Assembly: GCF_001591545.1 (NCBI RefSeq)
Contig: NZ_BCVC01000001.1
Location: 1-64,000 of the forward strand
Reading direction: 5' to 3'
DNA: 64,000 nt
DNA from: Lederbergia lenta NBRC 16444
GTDB taxonomy: Bacteria; Bacillota; Bacilli; Bacillales; Bacillaceae_C
Shown here: positions 9,291 to 22,641 of the stretch, one piece after another
How positions within the stretch are numbered: the first letter of the stretch is position 1
Layout: the number at the start of each line of letters is the position of its first letter
Program-made: the position numbers and the translations under genes
The notes under the pieces: model-generated
Told to the model about the DNA's origin: nothing
Seen by the model: the letters and a program-made list of their open reading frames with translations, nothing else
Databases searched by the model: none

Positions 9291-10823
9291 ATGAAGAGAG
9301 CACTTATCAGTGTATCGGATAAAACGGGTGTTGTGGAATTTACGAAACAACTGATTGAACTTGGATTCGAAATTTTGTCGACAGGCGGCACAAAGAAAGT
9401 ACTTGAAGAAGGTGGCCTAGACATTAAAGCTGTAGACGATATTACTGGTTTTCCAGAGATTTTGGAAGGGCGAGTAAAAACACTTCATCCAATGATACAT
9501 GGTGGTTTATTGGCGAAGCGTGATGATTCGGGACATATGGAGCAGTTGGATGAACAAGGAATTCAACCAATTGATTTAGTTTGTGTGAACTTATATCCGT
9601 TCCAACAGACGATCGCAAAACCAAATGTTACAGCTGAAGATGCAATTGAAAATATCGATATTGGTGGTCCAGCAATGCTGAGGGCATCTGCCAAAAATCA
9701 TGAATATATTACAGTTTTAGTGGATTCTCTTGATTATGAACAAGTACTTGAAGAAATGCGGGCTCAAGGTGAAGTATCGAAAGAGACGAAGCGAAAACTT
9801 GCCGCAAAAGTTTTCCGCCATACTGCGGCATACGATGCTTATATTGCTGAGTATATGACGGAGCTATCAGGTGAAGAGCAGCCAGAGCGTGTTACATTTA
9901 CATATGAATTAAAACAACCATTACGTTATGGGGAAAATCCACATCAAAAAGCGGCTTTTTATAGTCGTCCACTTGGTTCAGAATTTTCGATTGCTAATGC
10001 TCGTCAATATCATGGTAAGGAGCTTTCTTATAATAATATCCATGATGCAGATGCCGCCTTACAGATAGTAAAAGATTTTGATGAGCCTGCCGCCGTTGCA
10101 GTAAAGCATATGAACCCATGTGGAGTTGGGGTAGGAACTAATTCTTCGGATGCTTTCCAAAAAGCATTTGAGGCAGATCCAACATCTATATTTGGAGGAA
10201 TTATAGCTTTCAACCGTCTAGTAGATGGAGAAACAGCAAAGAAATTACATGAAATTTTCTTGGAAATTATTATCGCACCTGCCTTTACAGACGAAGCCCT
10301 GGAAATTTTAACGACGAAGAAAAACATACGTTTATTGACGGTTCCATTTGATCAAACAAAGAAGGCAGAGAAAATGCTCACTTCAGTGGAAGGTGGCTTG
10401 CTTATTCAGGATCAAGACACTTATACATACGAAGACGCGGAGATTTCTATTCCAACAAAACGTGAACCAACAGAAGAAGAGTTAGCTGCGTTAAAATTAG
10501 CGTGGAAAGTAGTAAAACACGTAAAGTCGAATGCAATCGTAGTTGCAAGCAATGATATGACAATTGGAGTTGGCGCTGGGCAAATGAATAGGGTGGGAGC
10601 AGCGAAAATAGCTCTAGAACAAGCGGGCGAACGAGCAAAAGGTGCAGTACTCGCATCAGATGCATTCTTCCCAATGAGTGATACAGTAGAAGAAGCCGCA
10701 CGAGCAGGAATCACAGCAATCATCCAACCCGGCGGATCCATTCGCGACGAAGACTCTATAAAACTAGCTGACAAACACGGAATCGCCATGATCCTAACAG
10801 GCGTAAGACATTTTAAACATTGA
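9291..10823 (+). CDS. purH: Bifunctional AICAR transformylase/IMP cyclohydrolase PurH
   Basis: Catalyses the last two steps to IMP. The N-terminal IMP cyclohydrolase domain (about 1-190, with STGGTKK and [13 protein letters not shown]) is followed by the AICAR transformylase domain (about 195-510, with the catalytic region [14 protein letters not shown] near residue 265). The length of 510 is typical. GGAGGGTGA precedes the ATG. The next gene in the pathway order, purD, is pushed 493 bases away by repeats, so purH and purD may no longer be tightly coupled. Confidence 0.97.
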   Translation: MKRALISVSDKTGVVEFTKQLIELGFEILSTGGTKKVLEEGGLDIKAVDDITGFPEILEGRVKTLHPMIHGGLLAKRDDSGHMEQLDEQGIQPIDLVCVNLYPFQQTIAKPNVTAEDAIENIDIGGPAMLRASAKNHEYITVLVDSLDYEQVLEEMRAQGEVSKETKRKLAAKVFRHTAAYDAYIAEYMTELSGEEQPERVTFTYELKQPLRYGENPHQKAAFYSRPLGSEFSIANARQYHGKELSYNNIHDADAALQIVKDFDEPAAVAVKHMNPCGVGVGTNSSDAFQKAFEADPTSIFGGIIAFNRLVDGETAKKLHEIFLEIIIAPAFTDEALEILTTKKNIRLLTVPFDQTKKAEKMLTSVEGGLLIQDQDTYTYEDAEISIPTKREPTEEELAALKLAWKVVKHVKSNAIVVASNDMTIGVGAGQMNRVGAAKIALEQAGERAKGAVLASDAFFPMSDTVEEAARAGITAIIQPGGSIRDEDSIKLADKHGIAMILTGVRHFKH

Positions 10824-10829
10824 TAATAG

Positions 10830-10983
10830 AAAAGCGGAAGCGCCCGTTTAGCGACGTATAAACTGGAGGGATTCTGACGAGATAAAGGAAACACGGTAAG
10901 CCTGCAGGCGAGCCGATGTTGACTTATCGTAGGAAGAATCGTGAAGTTTACTAGTCGCTGGGCGCTGCAGCTAGACATAAAAG
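10830..10983 (+). repeat. Foldback repeat, unit 1 (154 bp)
   Basis: Starts AAAAGCGGAAGCGCCC and ends TGCAGCTAGACATAA. It folds back on itself in nested stems: AGCGCCC with GGGCGCT, AGCGAC with GTCGCT, AAACT with AGTTT, GATTCT with AGAATC, and ACGAGATAA with TTATCGT. The ends resemble a dispersed intergenic repeat known across Bacillaceae (GCGGAAGCGCC ... GGCGCTG.AGCT). It carries no gene. Confidence 0.8.
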
Positions 10984-11138
10984 AAAAGCGGAAGCGCCTT
11001 GCTCATCGACGTACAGACTGGAGGGGCTTTCGTACGAGATAAAGGAAACACGAAGAGCAAAGCGATTCGATGTAGACTTATCGTAGGGAGAAGCCCTGAA
11101 GTCTGCTAGTCGATAGGCACTGCAGCTAGACATAAAAG
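10984..11138 (+). repeat. Foldback repeat, unit 2 (155 bp)
   Basis: Tandem copy of the preceding unit with the same ends and period. Paired positions have changed together: AGCGAC/GTCGCT becomes ATCGAC/GTCGAT, AAACT/AGTTT becomes AGACT/AGTCT, and GGATTCT/AGAATC becomes GGGGCTTT/AGAAGCCC. This is direct evidence that the folded structure, not just the sequence, is kept. Confidence 0.8.
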
Positions 11139-11206
11139 AAAAGCGGAAGCTCCCGTTTATCGACGTATAAACTGCACTCACAGGATGTGGCAGTTTTAGT
11201 CGAGGG
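11139..11206 (+). repeat. Foldback repeat, shortened unit 3
   Basis: Begins exactly like units 1 and 2 (AAAAGCGGAAGC) but leaves the consensus after about 40 bases. TATAAACTGC (11166-11175) pairs with GCAGTTTTA (11190-11198), and TCGAC/GTCGA and TCCC/GGGA extend the stem. It looks like an internally deleted copy that still forms a hairpin. Confidence 0.65.
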
Positions 11207-11259
11207 ACCTTATTTTAAGTAGCAAGGTGAAGGTTGAATCCCAGCATGGTGAGTACTAA

Positions 11260-12576
<1,317 letters not shown>

Positions 12577-12583
12577 TTATGTC

Positions 12584-12624
12584 ACCAAGTAAAAACGTAT
12601 AAAAGCGTTTTTACTTGGTTTTTC
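12584..12624 (+). terminator. Terminator of the pur operon
   Basis: CCAAGTAAAAACG (12585-12597) pairs with CGTTTTTACTTGG (12606-12618), followed by TTTTTC. Confidence 0.9.
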
Positions 12625-12864
12625 TTTGGAAATTAAGGAATTTCTACATTTACTAACATAATTCTAAAAAATTATATAAGTCTTTTCTTTGTATATATGT
12701 GTTAGAATAGTGGTATATACAACTTAAAATAAATAGCATATGTTTTGTGTTGTTACCGTTTTCACATAATGTTAATATTTCACTGTGAAACTGTAATGCG
12801 TTAAAAAGATTAATATGTTAGGATAGTTTTAGGATGAAAAGTTAGTTTGGCAGGAGGAGTTAAT

Positions 12865-14607
12865 ATGTTAGATCAAAAATATAGATGGAAGAACAAACAA
12901 ATACGTGGTCAAGTAGCCGTTGTGAACGGTAAGAAGGCGCCAACAAAACTTCTAATAAATGCTCGATTCTTACATTCAGTGCTTCGCAAATGGATTATTG
13001 CTAATATTTGGATACACAATGACCGAATTGTTTATATAGGAGAAGAATTACCAAAGTTAACAACAGATTGTGAAATTGTTGATTGTTCAGGGTTTACTCT
13101 TGTTCCAGGTTATATAGAGCCGCATGTGCACCCATTTCAATTATATAATCCGCAAACATTTGCTCGATATGCATCCCAAACAGGAACGACGACAATTATT
13201 AATGATAACTTAGTTATATTTTTACATTTGAATAAAGAGAAAGCGTTTTCCTTGTTAAGGGAGTTAAATGAATCTCCTGTGAGTATGTATTGGTGGAGTC
13301 GTTTCGATTCCCAAACCGAAATGGATGGAGAAGAAACAATATTTTCAAATGGTGATATTCAATCGTGGCTTGAACATGATTTAGTTGTACAGGGGGGAGA
13401 ATTGACTGGTTGGCCGAAGTTACTTGCTGGCGATGATTTGATGCTTCATTGGATTCAAGAAACAAAGCGCGTTGGCAAGAAAGTGGAAGGGCATTTTCCA
13501 GGGGCTTCTGACAAAACGCTTGCGAAGATGATGTTGTTTGGAGTAGATGCAGATCATGAATCGATGACTGGAGAAGATGTATATAAGCGTCTTATGCATG
13601 GTTATAACGTTTCTCTACGTCATTCATCTATTAGACCGGACTTACCTGTATTATTAAAAGAAATGAGTGAGCTTGGTCTTCAGCAATATGATTCTATGCT
13701 TTTCACTACTGATGGTTCCACACCGGGTTTTTACAAACAAGGCATCGCTGACATGATGATTCGAATTGCATTAGAAAACGATGTTCCAATTATAGATGCA
13801 TACCATATGGCCTCTTACAATGTGGCTCGTCATTATAACCTTCTTCATCACCATGGCATGATTGCTACTGGGCGCATAGCTAATATTAATTTTCTAGAAG
13901 ATGAGCAAGATCCTACTCCGGTATCCGTTCTTGCAAAAGGAGACTGGGTAAAGAGAGACGGTCAACAAATCCAGCATGATGAAAATATTGATTGGTCTAA
14001 GTTTGATATGGAGCCACTTCAGTTAGATTGGAATTTACAAGAAAGCGATATGCAGTTTTCGATGCCATTTGGGATAGAAATGGTGAATGACGTGATCACG
14101 AAGCCATACTCAGTGACAATGGATTTTTCCATAGAGAATCTTTCGGGTGATCATGATGAAAGTTATTTTATGTTAGTGGATCGTCAAGGGAAATGGCGGA
14201 TTAACACAATAGTCAAAGGATTCGCACAAAATGTAAGCGGTTTCTCCTCGTCTTTCTCAAATACAGGTGATTTTATATTAATTGGTAAAAATAAGGAAGA
14301 TATGCTGCTAGCCTTTAACCGAATGAAAGAAATTGGTGGCGGAATTGTACTAACAGAAGAAGGAAAAGTACTTCACGAAATTCAGCTTTCACTCTCGGGT
14401 TTAATGTCCGAGAAAGAGCTACCTAGCTTGATTAAGGAAGAAGAAGAATTGAAGAAATTACTTATTGAAAGAGGCTACCAATTTACTGATCCAATTTATT
14501 CTTTGCTATTTTTTTCTTCCACACACTTACCTTACGTACGGGTTACCCAACAAGGAATGTATGATGTTATGAATAAAACAATTCTCTTTCCAACGTTAAT
14601 GCGTTAA
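12865..14607 (+). CDS. yerA: YerA-type putative adenine deaminase (amidohydrolase)
   Basis: Amidohydrolase-superfamily protein of 580 residues, annotated in B. subtilis as putative adenine deaminase YerA. The metal-binding HxH motif is in PHVHPF near residue 92; further candidate ligands are the His of GHFPGA near 209 and of DADHESMTGED near 228, and LFTTDGSTPG near 283 may hold the catalytic Asp. AGGAGGAG at 12851-12858 sets the ATG at 12865. It lies directly after the purine operon, as in B. subtilis. Purine salvage fits the neighbourhood, but the true substrate of YerA proteins is not established. Confidence 0.85.
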   Translation: MLDQKYRWKNKQIRGQVAVVNGKKAPTKLLINARFLHSVLRKWIIANIWIHNDRIVYIGEELPKLTTDCEIVDCSGFTLVPGYIEPHVHPFQLYNPQTFARYASQTGTTTIINDNLVIFLHLNKEKAFSLLRELNESPVSMYWWSRFDSQTEMDGEETIFSNGDIQSWLEHDLVVQGGELTGWPKLLAGDDLMLHWIQETKRVGKKVEGHFPGASDKTLAKMMLFGVDADHESMTGEDVYKRLMHGYNVSLRHSSIRPDLPVLLKEMSELGLQQYDSMLFTTDGSTPGFYKQGIADMMIRIALENDVPIIDAYHMASYNVARHYNLLHHHGMIATGRIANINFLEDEQDPTPVSVLAKGDWVKRDGQQIQHDENIDWSKFDMEPLQLDWNLQESDMQFSMPFGIEMVNDVITKPYSVTMDFSIENLSGDHDESYFMLVDRQGKWRINTIVKGFAQNVSGFSSSFSNTGDFILIGKNKEDMLLAFNRMKEIGGGIVLTEEGKVLHEIQLSLSGLMSEKELPSLIKEEEELKKLLIERGYQFTDPIYSLLFFSSTHLPYVRVTQQGMYDVMNKTILFPTLMR

Positions 14608-14662
14608 AATAGTAGAATGATATAATGAATAAGTGTCAAAATGATGATTTGGGGGATGTTAT

Positions 14663-15688
14663 GTGTTAAGTAAAAGAAATCCACTCCTAATAGCTGCAGT
14701 GATTGTATTAGCATTGTCTGCTTGTAGCAAGGGAGAAAACAAGTCAGCGGAACGAGAAGTAGAAAAGAACCCTCAGCAATCAGAAGAAAATAAGGATTTT
14801 GAACGATTTCCTCTTACTGGTATAGAAATGGAGGAGAATTCTGAAGGCAGAGCTGTAGCGGTAATTGTTAATAATCATCCAGCTGCACGTCCGCAAAGTG
14901 GATTAAGTGAAGCAGATATCGTTTATGAAGCGTTAGCTGAGGGTGAAGTTACGAGGCTTTTGGCGATTTATCAAAGTGAGCAACCTGAAAATATTGGCCC
15001 GGTACGTAGTGCACGTAATTATTTTATTGATTTGGCACAAGGATATGATAGTTTATTCATAGCCCATGGTTATAGTCCTGATGCAAAAAAGATGTTAACA
15101 TCAGGGGAAATTGATAATTTAAATGGCATCCAATATGATGGTTCATTATTTAAAAGATCTTCATCACGAAAGGCGCCACATAACTCGTATATAAGCTTTG
15201 ACAGTATTAAAAAGGGTGCTTCAGAGCTGGAATATGACATGGACAAGGCACCGAAAGAATTGGTCTTCTTAGACGGGGAAGAACTTTCTATAGAAGGTAC
15301 GCAAACAGAGTATATGGAAGTATCTTACGGGAGAACGACACAATTTACTTCGGAATATAAGTATGATAAACAGACAAAAAAATATACTCGTTATTCAGAT
15401 GGTGTACAAACGACTGATCTTAATACGGATAAACCTGTCCAATTGGATAATGTAATCGTGATGGAAGTGGCTCATCAAGTGATTGATGACGCTGGACGCA
15501 GAGCAATAGATCTTACTTCTGGAGGGCGTGCATTTTTATTGCAAAAAGGTAATTCCTATGAAGTCGAATGGAAGAATGACGATGGTCGTTTAATCCCATA
15601 TGTAGAGAATGAGCCAATAGGACTTGTTCCAGGGAAAACTTGGGTCAATATTGTGCCGGAGATGGATATTGTCTCATTCGAACAGTGA
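14663..15688 (+). CDS. yerB: DUF3048 lipoprotein YerB
   Basis: Secreted lipoprotein of 341 residues. A signal peptide with lipobox LSAC (Cys near residue 21) is followed by a charged linker, then the DUF3048 region (RPQSGLSEADIVYEALAEG; GPVRSARNYFIDLAQGYDS). Starts with GTG after TTGGGGGATG. The function is unknown. It sits in the conserved yerA-yerB-yerC order. No terminator separates it from yerC. Confidence 0.88.
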   Translation: MLSKRNPLLIAAVIVLALSACSKGENKSAEREVEKNPQQSEENKDFERFPLTGIEMEENSEGRAVAVIVNNHPAARPQSGLSEADIVYEALAEGEVTRLLAIYQSEQPENIGPVRSARNYFIDLAQGYDSLFIAHGYSPDAKKMLTSGEIDNLNGIQYDGSLFKRSSSRKAPHNSYISFDSIKKGASELEYDMDKAPKELVFLDGEELSIEGTQTEYMEVSYGRTTQFTSEYKYDKQTKKYTRYSDGVQTTDLNTDKPVQLDNVIVMEVAHQVIDDAGRRAIDLTSGGRAFLLQKGNSYEVEWKNDDGRLIPYVENEPIGLVPGKTWVNIVPEMDIVSFEQ

Positions 15689-15722
15689 CTATGTGATGAA
15701 GTTTAGGAAGGGAGGGGTATAC

Positions 15723-16013
15723 ATGCAAATTGAAAAGCTTAGAGGAAAAGAACTAGACCAGCTTTTTACTGCAATTTTATCATTAAAAGATTTAGAAGAA
15801 TGCTACCGATTTTTTGACGATTTATGTACAATTAATGAAATTCAATCCTTGTCACAACGATTAGAAGTAGCTAGACTGTTGCGTGAAGGAAGTACGTATC
15901 ATAAAATAGAAGAAGAAACTGGTGCAAGCACTGCAACCATATCAAGAGTGAAACGCTGTCTAAACTATGGAAATGATACATATGAAATGGTTTTAGACAG
16001 AACACAAGAATAG
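15723..16013 (+). CDS. yerC: YerC/YecD TrpR-like transcriptional regulator
   Basis: Helix-turn-helix protein of 96 residues of the TrpR/YerC family. The segment NEIQSLSQRLEVARLL plus TGASTATISRVKRCL (about residues 39-84) is the DNA-binding core. GGGAGGGG precedes the ATG at 15723; the frame is open further upstream into yerB but without family similarity. Its targets are not known from sequence. Confidence 0.9.
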   Translation: MQIEKLRGKELDQLFTAILSLKDLEECYRFFDDLCTINEIQSLSQRLEVARLLREGSTYHKIEEETGASTATISRVKRCLNYGNDTYEMVLDRTQE

Positions 16014-16027
16014 ACATGTATATAAAA

Positions 16028-16086
16028 ACCCTATTTCAGCGATGCACTAATTACCCATGTATCTTGAAGTTTGTTAGTGGTAGGGT
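16028..16086 (+). other. Inverted repeat after yerC
   Basis: ACCCTA (16028-16033) and CACTAA (16045-16050) are mirrored by TTAGTG (16074-16079) and TAGGGT (16081-16086). It makes a long, interrupted hairpin without a T run. Its role is unknown. Confidence 0.45.
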
Positions 16087-16148
16087 GCTAGACGAAGATT
16101 CACTTTCTTAAACCTTATTACATTGTAGTATTTTATAATTTCTTAAGT

Positions 16149-16186
16149 AGCGAAAAACCGCAGATTTATCATGCGGTTTTTTCGCT
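16149..16186. terminator. Bidirectional-looking terminator between yerC and pcrB
   Basis: AGCGAAAAACCGCA (16149-16162) pairs with TGCGGTTTTTTCGCT (16172-16186); the T run lies inside the 3' arm. Confidence 0.75.
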
Positions 16187-16229
16187 ATTACACAAGAAAG
16201 AAATTCATTAAGGTGATTGCTTGGCAAAA

Positions 16230-16238
16230 TGCTATAAT
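16230..16238 (+). promoter_or_regulatory. Extended -10 promoter of pcrB
   Basis: TGCTATAAT is a consensus extended -10 element. The -35 region 17 bp upstream is poor, as is common for extended -10 promoters. Confidence 0.65.
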
Positions 16239-16278
16239 GTAGTATGGAATAGGAAATAGATTGGAGGATTTATCATAT

Positions 16279-16974
16279 ATGTACGATGTGGGGCAATGGC
16301 GTCATGCCTTTAAATTAGATCCAAACAAAACGATCTCAGATAAAGATCTTGAACTTATATGTGAATCAGGTACAGATGCTGTCATTGTTGGTGGGACTGA
16401 CGGTGTTACATTGGAAAAAGTATTGAATTTAATGGCAAGGATTCGTAGATATACTGTTCCGTGTGTATTGGAAGTAAGTAATCACGAATCGATATCACCA
16501 GGATTCGATTTGTACTTTATTCCAACTGTTTTGAACAGTAGTGATCCTTCGTGGATTACGGGCCATCATCATCAAGCTGTCAAAGAGTATGGAGAGTTAA
16601 TGGATTGGGATGAAATTTTCATAGAAGGATACTGTATATTAAATAAGGATTGTAAAGCAGCAAAGCAAACCTCGGCAAATACAGATCTTAGTGAAAATGA
16701 TATTACTGCCTATGCAATGATGGCAGAGAAAATGTTTCATATGCCAATCTTTTATTTAGAATATAGTGGTATGTATGGTGATCCTCGACTGGTGCAACAA
16801 GTAAAAGCACAACTTACAGACACGCGACTCTTTTACGGTGGTGGTATTAAAACTGCTGCTCTAGCAGAAGAAATGGGACAATATGCTGATGTAATCGTCG
16901 TAGGAAATATAATTTATGAAAACATAAAAGAAGCGCTGAAAACAGTTAACGCTCTGAAAATATCTAGCAAATAA
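16279..16974 (+). CDS. pcrB: Heptaprenylglyceryl phosphate synthase PcrB
   Basis: TIM-barrel prenyltransferase (231 residues) that joins glycerol-1-phosphate to heptaprenyl diphosphate, as established for B. subtilis PcrB. Visible features are the substrate loop [10 protein letters not shown] near residue 34, [12 protein letters not shown] near 160-171, and the C-terminal phosphate-binding FYGGGIK and [12 protein letters not shown]. Start 16279 is set by TTGGAGG at 16261-16267; the TTG itself is part of the ribosome site. It is followed by pcrA after 50 bases. Confidence 0.95.
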   Translation: MYDVGQWRHAFKLDPNKTISDKDLELICESGTDAVIVGGTDGVTLEKVLNLMARIRRYTVPCVLEVSNHESISPGFDLYFIPTVLNSSDPSWITGHHHQAVKEYGELMDWDEIFIEGYCILNKDCKAAKQTSANTDLSENDITAYAMMAEKMFHMPIFYLEYSGMYGDPRLVQQVKAQLTDTRLFYGGGIKTAALAEEMGQYADVIVVGNIIYENIKEALKTVNALKISSK

Positions 16975-16983
16975 AGATGTAAA

Positions 16984-16992
16984 TGATATAAT
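16984..16992 (+). promoter_or_regulatory. Possible extended -10 promoter just before pcrA
   Basis: TGATATAAT (16984-16992) is a consensus extended -10. Transcription would begin near 16999, which would leave the ATG at 17001 without a ribosome site and favours the downstream GTG start of pcrA. Confidence 0.5.
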
Positions 16993-17024
16993 AGGAACGA
17001 ATGTTCTTTATAGGTGGTGTAGAC

Positions 17025-19235
17025 GTGGAAATATTAACAGGGCGTCTTCTTGAAGGGTTAAACCCTGAACAAGGGGAGGCAGTAAAAGCAACGGACGGAC
17101 CTTTATTAATAATGGCTGGTGCAGGTAGTGGGAAAACGCGAGTGCTTACACATCGCGTTGCATATTTAATGGTGGAAAAAGGCGTGAATCCGTATAATAT
17201 CTTGGCGATCACATTTACAAATAAAGCTGCTCGTGAAATGAAAGAACGGATCGGACATATTATGGGGGATGCAGCTGAAAGTGTATGGATTTCAACATTT
17301 CACTCTATGTGTGTGCGTATATTGCGTCGAGATATCGACAGGCTTGGCTATAATAGAAATTTTACAATTTTAGATACTACTGACCAACTGTCTGTGATTA
17401 AGAATATTTTAAAAGCGAAAAATATTGATCCGAAAAAATTCGAGCCTAGAGCTATTTTAGGAGCGATTAGTAGTGCGAAGAACGAGTTAGTATCTACAAA
17501 AGAATATGAAAAACAAGCTTCTGGATATTACGCGCAAGTGATTAGCGATGTATATACAGAGTATCAAAGACGGCTTCGTAGAAATAATGCGCTGGATTTT
17601 GATGATTTAATCATGATTACAATTCAACTTTTTGATCAAGTCCCAGAAGTACTTGAATTTTATCAACGCAAATTTCAATATATTCATGTGGATGAGTACC
17701 AAGATACGAATAGAGCTCAATATATGCTTGTAAAGCTATTGGCTGCTCGTTTAAAAAATTTATGTGTCGTTGGTGATTCCGATCAGTCAATCTATAGATG
17801 GCGCGGGGCAGATATTGCAAATATTTTATCCTTTGAAAAAGACTATCCCAATGCCCAAGTGATTATTCTAGAACAAAATTATCGTTCAACGAAACGAATT
17901 CTGGAGGCTGCAAATGAAGTAATTAAAAACAATCCCAATCGTAAGCCGAAAAATTTGTGGACAGATAATACTCCGGGAGAGAAAATCACGTATTATCGAG
18001 CAGATGGTGAACAGTCGGAGTCACAATTTGTTGCCGGGAAGATTAAAGAATTATGCCAAGGACAAAATAGAAAACTTTCGGACTTTGCTGTTTTATATCG
18101 TACAAATGCTCAATCCCGTGTTATTGAGGAAGTATTATTAAAATCTAATATTGAATACAACATTATTGGCGGTACTAAGTTCTATGATAGAAAAGAAATT
18201 AAAGATCTACTTGCATATTTGCGTTTAATTGCTAATCCAGATGATGATATTAGTCTTCAGCGTGCGATAAACGTACCTAAACGCGGGATAGGTGCAACTT
18301 CGATAGATAAGATTGCCAGGTATGCGCAAGATCATGATATCTCATTATTTGTGGCATTGAATGAAATAGACTTTATAGGCTTAACAGGAAGAGCAGCCAA
18401 TGCAGCAGCAGATTTTCATGCATTGATTCGAAATTACACACAAATGCAGGAATTTCTGTCAGTAACTGAATTAGTAGAGGAAGTTATTGAAAAATCAGGA
18501 TACAAGGAAATGTTAATTGCTGAAAAGTCATTAGAGGCAGAAAGCCGTCTTGAGAATATTAATGAATTCCTTTCTGTTACGAAGAGTTTTGAAGATAGCA
18601 ATGATGATAAAAGTTTAATTGCATTTCTAACGGACTTAGCGTTGGTTGCAGATATAGACAAGCTAGATGAAGATGGTACCCCTGGAGAAGCGATTACATT
18701 AATGACACTTCATGCTGCAAAAGGATTGGAGTTCCCGGTAGTATTTTTAATTGGCATGGAGGAAGGAGTCTTTCCACACAGCCGTTCGTTGATGGAAGAA
18801 GAAGAAATGGAAGAAGAGCGAAGACTTGCATATGTAGGGATTACTCGAGCAGAAGAAGAATTATTTATTACAAATGCTCAAATGAGAACATTGTTTGGTC
18901 GGACAAATATGAATCCTGTTTCCCGATTTATTGCTGAAATACCGGGAGAATTACTAGAAGATGTGCAAGCTGAACAAAGACAAAGCGTGTCTTCTGGATT
19001 TTCTAAGAAAACACAGCAACGAGCAAAGCCAGTTTTTCGGAGTGTGGCTAAGCCGGATATTACAAATAATGTCAGTTGGAATGTCGGAGATAAAGCAGAA
19101 CACAAAAAATGGGGTATCGGTACGGTTGTCAGCGTAAAAGGCGATAATGAAGGTGTGGAGCTAGATATTGCATTTCCAAGTCCAACTGGAATAAAACGAC
19201 TGCTAGCTGAATTTGCTCCTATTACGAAAGTATAA
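17025..19235 (+). CDS. pcrA: ATP-dependent DNA helicase PcrA
   Basis: Superfamily 1A 3'-5' helicase for repair, replication-conflict resolution and plasmid replication. All motifs are present: [10 protein letters not shown] (Walker A) near residue 31, [14 protein letters not shown] (Ia), HVDEYQDTN (Walker B, II), [14 protein letters not shown] (III), EQNYRST (IV), [12 protein letters not shown] (V) and [10 protein letters not shown] (VI). The C-terminus ends with the Tudor-like KKWGIGTVV segment. GTG 17025 follows AGGTGG and gives 736 residues, normal for the family; the ATG at 17001 is the alternative. Operon: pcrB-pcrA-ligA-camS. Confidence 0.97.
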   Translation: MEILTGRLLEGLNPEQGEAVKATDGPLLIMAGAGSGKTRVLTHRVAYLMVEKGVNPYNILAITFTNKAAREMKERIGHIMGDAAESVWISTFHSMCVRILRRDIDRLGYNRNFTILDTTDQLSVIKNILKAKNIDPKKFEPRAILGAISSAKNELVSTKEYEKQASGYYAQVISDVYTEYQRRLRRNNALDFDDLIMITIQLFDQVPEVLEFYQRKFQYIHVDEYQDTNRAQYMLVKLLAARLKNLCVVGDSDQSIYRWRGADIANILSFEKDYPNAQVIILEQNYRSTKRILEAANEVIKNNPNRKPKNLWTDNTPGEKITYYRADGEQSESQFVAGKIKELCQGQNRKLSDFAVLYRTNAQSRVIEEVLLKSNIEYNIIGGTKFYDRKEIKDLLAYLRLIANPDDDISLQRAINVPKRGIGATSIDKIARYAQDHDISLFVALNEIDFIGLTGRAANAAADFHALIRNYTQMQEFLSVTELVEEVIEKSGYKEMLIAEKSLEAESRLENINEFLSVTKSFEDSNDDKSLIAFLTDLALVADIDKLDEDGTPGEAITLMTLHAAKGLEFPVVFLIGMEEGVFPHSRSLMEEEEMEEERRLAYVGITRAEEELFITNAQMRTLFGRTNMNPVSRFIAEIPGELLEDVQAEQRQSVSSGFSKKTQQRAKPVFRSVAKPDITNNVSWNVGDKAEHKKWGIGTVVSVKGDNEGVELDIAFPSPTGIKRLLAEFAPITKV

Positions 19236-21269
<2,034 letters not shown>

Positions 21270-21283
21270 GGTGGTAAAACGGT

Positions 21284-22444
21284 ATGAAAAAATGGTTTCC
21301 GTTGTTTTTAGCGGCAATACTTATCGCTGGTTGTGTACCGAATTTTGAAAAAAATACCGAAGTTGTACAAGAAAAAGAGGAATTAAAAGAAACTGCGATT
21401 ATTCCGAATTACCAAATATCCAAATCTTATTATCGTTCGATCATTCCTTTTGAACCAAGTAAAACAAGAGGGATGGTTGTTTCCAACCTATATTCAAAAT
21501 ACGATATGAATGAATTTGAAACAGGCTTAATGCGGGTCGCAAAGGAACAATTTTCAACAGATAATTATGTGTTTCAAGAAGGACAATATTTAGATAAGAA
21601 AACCGTTAATTCATTACTGAATAGGAAGTATACGAAAGCACAATTGAAGGAATTAAACATAAAAGAGGAAGATAATATTGGTCTAAATCCTCTTAATGAT
21701 GGCAAAGGCTCTGTCGAAGAACAAAACGAGAAAAATCCGATCTATCTGGCACATATACTTGAGCATAATTATTTAGTCAAAAATGATAAAAATGTTAGTC
21801 TTGGCGGGGTTGTTATTGGCCTTGCGTTAAATTCTGTTCATTATTATCAAAAAGAAAAATATGGGGCAACCTTTCAACAAGATATACCTCATGACAAGTT
21901 GGCCGCAGAAGGAAAGAAAATGGCTGAGGAAGTGTTAAAACGGCTAAGAGGAATGAAAGAAATTGGAGATGTTCCAATTACGATCGCCTTATTTGAGCAA
22001 AAAAGTAAAAGTACCGTAATTCCGGGGAACTTTTTTGCGTATGCTCATGCAAATAAAGGCAGTTCATCACTCGGTGATTGGAAAAATGTAGATGAGAAAT
22101 ACCTTCTATTCCCTTCATCAGAAGCAGAGAAAGACCATCGTGAGGATATGGCTGTATTTCTAAGGTTTAAAGATGATATCGAAGAGTATTTTCCGAATTA
22201 TAATGGTGTAATTGGTCGAGGTTTTTATAAAGATGATCAGCTAATGGATTTATCGATAGAAATTCCGATCCAATTATATGGAGAAGCTGAAATTATTGGA
22301 TTTACCCAATGGGCTACCTCATTAGTTGTGGATCATTTCCCTGAGTATGTAGAAGTGGAAGTGGACATCACATCAGTGAATGGTGCGGAAGCGTTAATAG
22401 TGAAAGAAGCTGGTGAAACAGAACCTTTTGTCCATATTTATTGA
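21284..22444 (+). CDS. camS: CamS-family lipoprotein (YerH)
   Basis: Secreted lipoprotein of 386 residues with signal peptide and lipobox IAGC (Cys near residue 17). The body matches the CamS sex-pheromone biosynthesis family (B. subtilis YerH), with KTRGMVVSNLYSKYDMNEFE near residue 60. In enterococci and staphylococci the processed signal peptide acts as a mating pheromone; here that role is only possible. It follows ligA by 14 bases with AAGGTGG before the ATG and is the last gene of the pcrB operon. Confidence 0.92.
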   Translation: MKKWFPLFLAAILIAGCVPNFEKNTEVVQEKEELKETAIIPNYQISKSYYRSIIPFEPSKTRGMVVSNLYSKYDMNEFETGLMRVAKEQFSTDNYVFQEGQYLDKKTVNSLLNRKYTKAQLKELNIKEEDNIGLNPLNDGKGSVEEQNEKNPIYLAHILEHNYLVKNDKNVSLGGVVIGLALNSVHYYQKEKYGATFQQDIPHDKLAAEGKKMAEEVLKRLRGMKEIGDVPITIALFEQKSKSTVIPGNFFAYAHANKGSSSLGDWKNVDEKYLLFPSSEAEKDHREDMAVFLRFKDDIEEYFPNYNGVIGRGFYKDDQLMDLSIEIPIQLYGEAEIIGFTQWATSLVVDHFPEYVEVEVDITSVNGAEALIVKEAGETEPFVHIY

Positions 22445-22460
22445 TAGAGATGGGCGCGAG

Positions 22461-22517
22461 ATTATCGAAACAAGGCGACTAAAGTATATTACTTGTAAGT
22501 CGCCGACATTCGATAAT
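22461..22517. repeat. 57-nt palindrome downstream of camS
   Basis: ATTATCGAA (22461-22469) pairs with TTCGATAAT (22509-22517); inside it GGCGACT pairs with AGTCGCC, and inside that AAGTA pairs with TACTT. Almost the whole 57 bases fold into one hairpin. No T run follows. It may be a dispersed palindromic element or a 3'-end stabiliser. Confidence 0.7.
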
Positions 22518-22546
22518 GAAAAGCTTGTTTGTGAGAGAGAGAAACT

Positions 22547-22588
22547 GAACACTTAGGGTTATCCCTCTTGCGTATGTTCGCCTTTTTC
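22547..22588 (+). terminator. Candidate terminator of the pcrB-camS operon
   Basis: GAACA (22547-22551) pairs with TGTTC (22575-22579) around an inner AGGG/CCCT stem, followed by GCC and TTTTT (22583-22587). The unequal internal bulge makes this a moderate call. Confidence 0.45.
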
Positions 22589-22641
22589 TGATATTATCAA
22601 TAGTATTGCAAGTGGTCGATTATAAGTGGAGGTGTAAAAAA

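Noticed and set aside
10421-11181. Minus-strand open frames across purH and the repeats
   Set aside because: They are antisense to purH or run through the foldback repeats, with no ribosome site or protein family.
22518-22641. T-box leader ahead of gatC
   Set aside because: The conserved T-box AGGGTGGNACCGCG-type sequence is absent, and GatCAB is not usually under T-box control.
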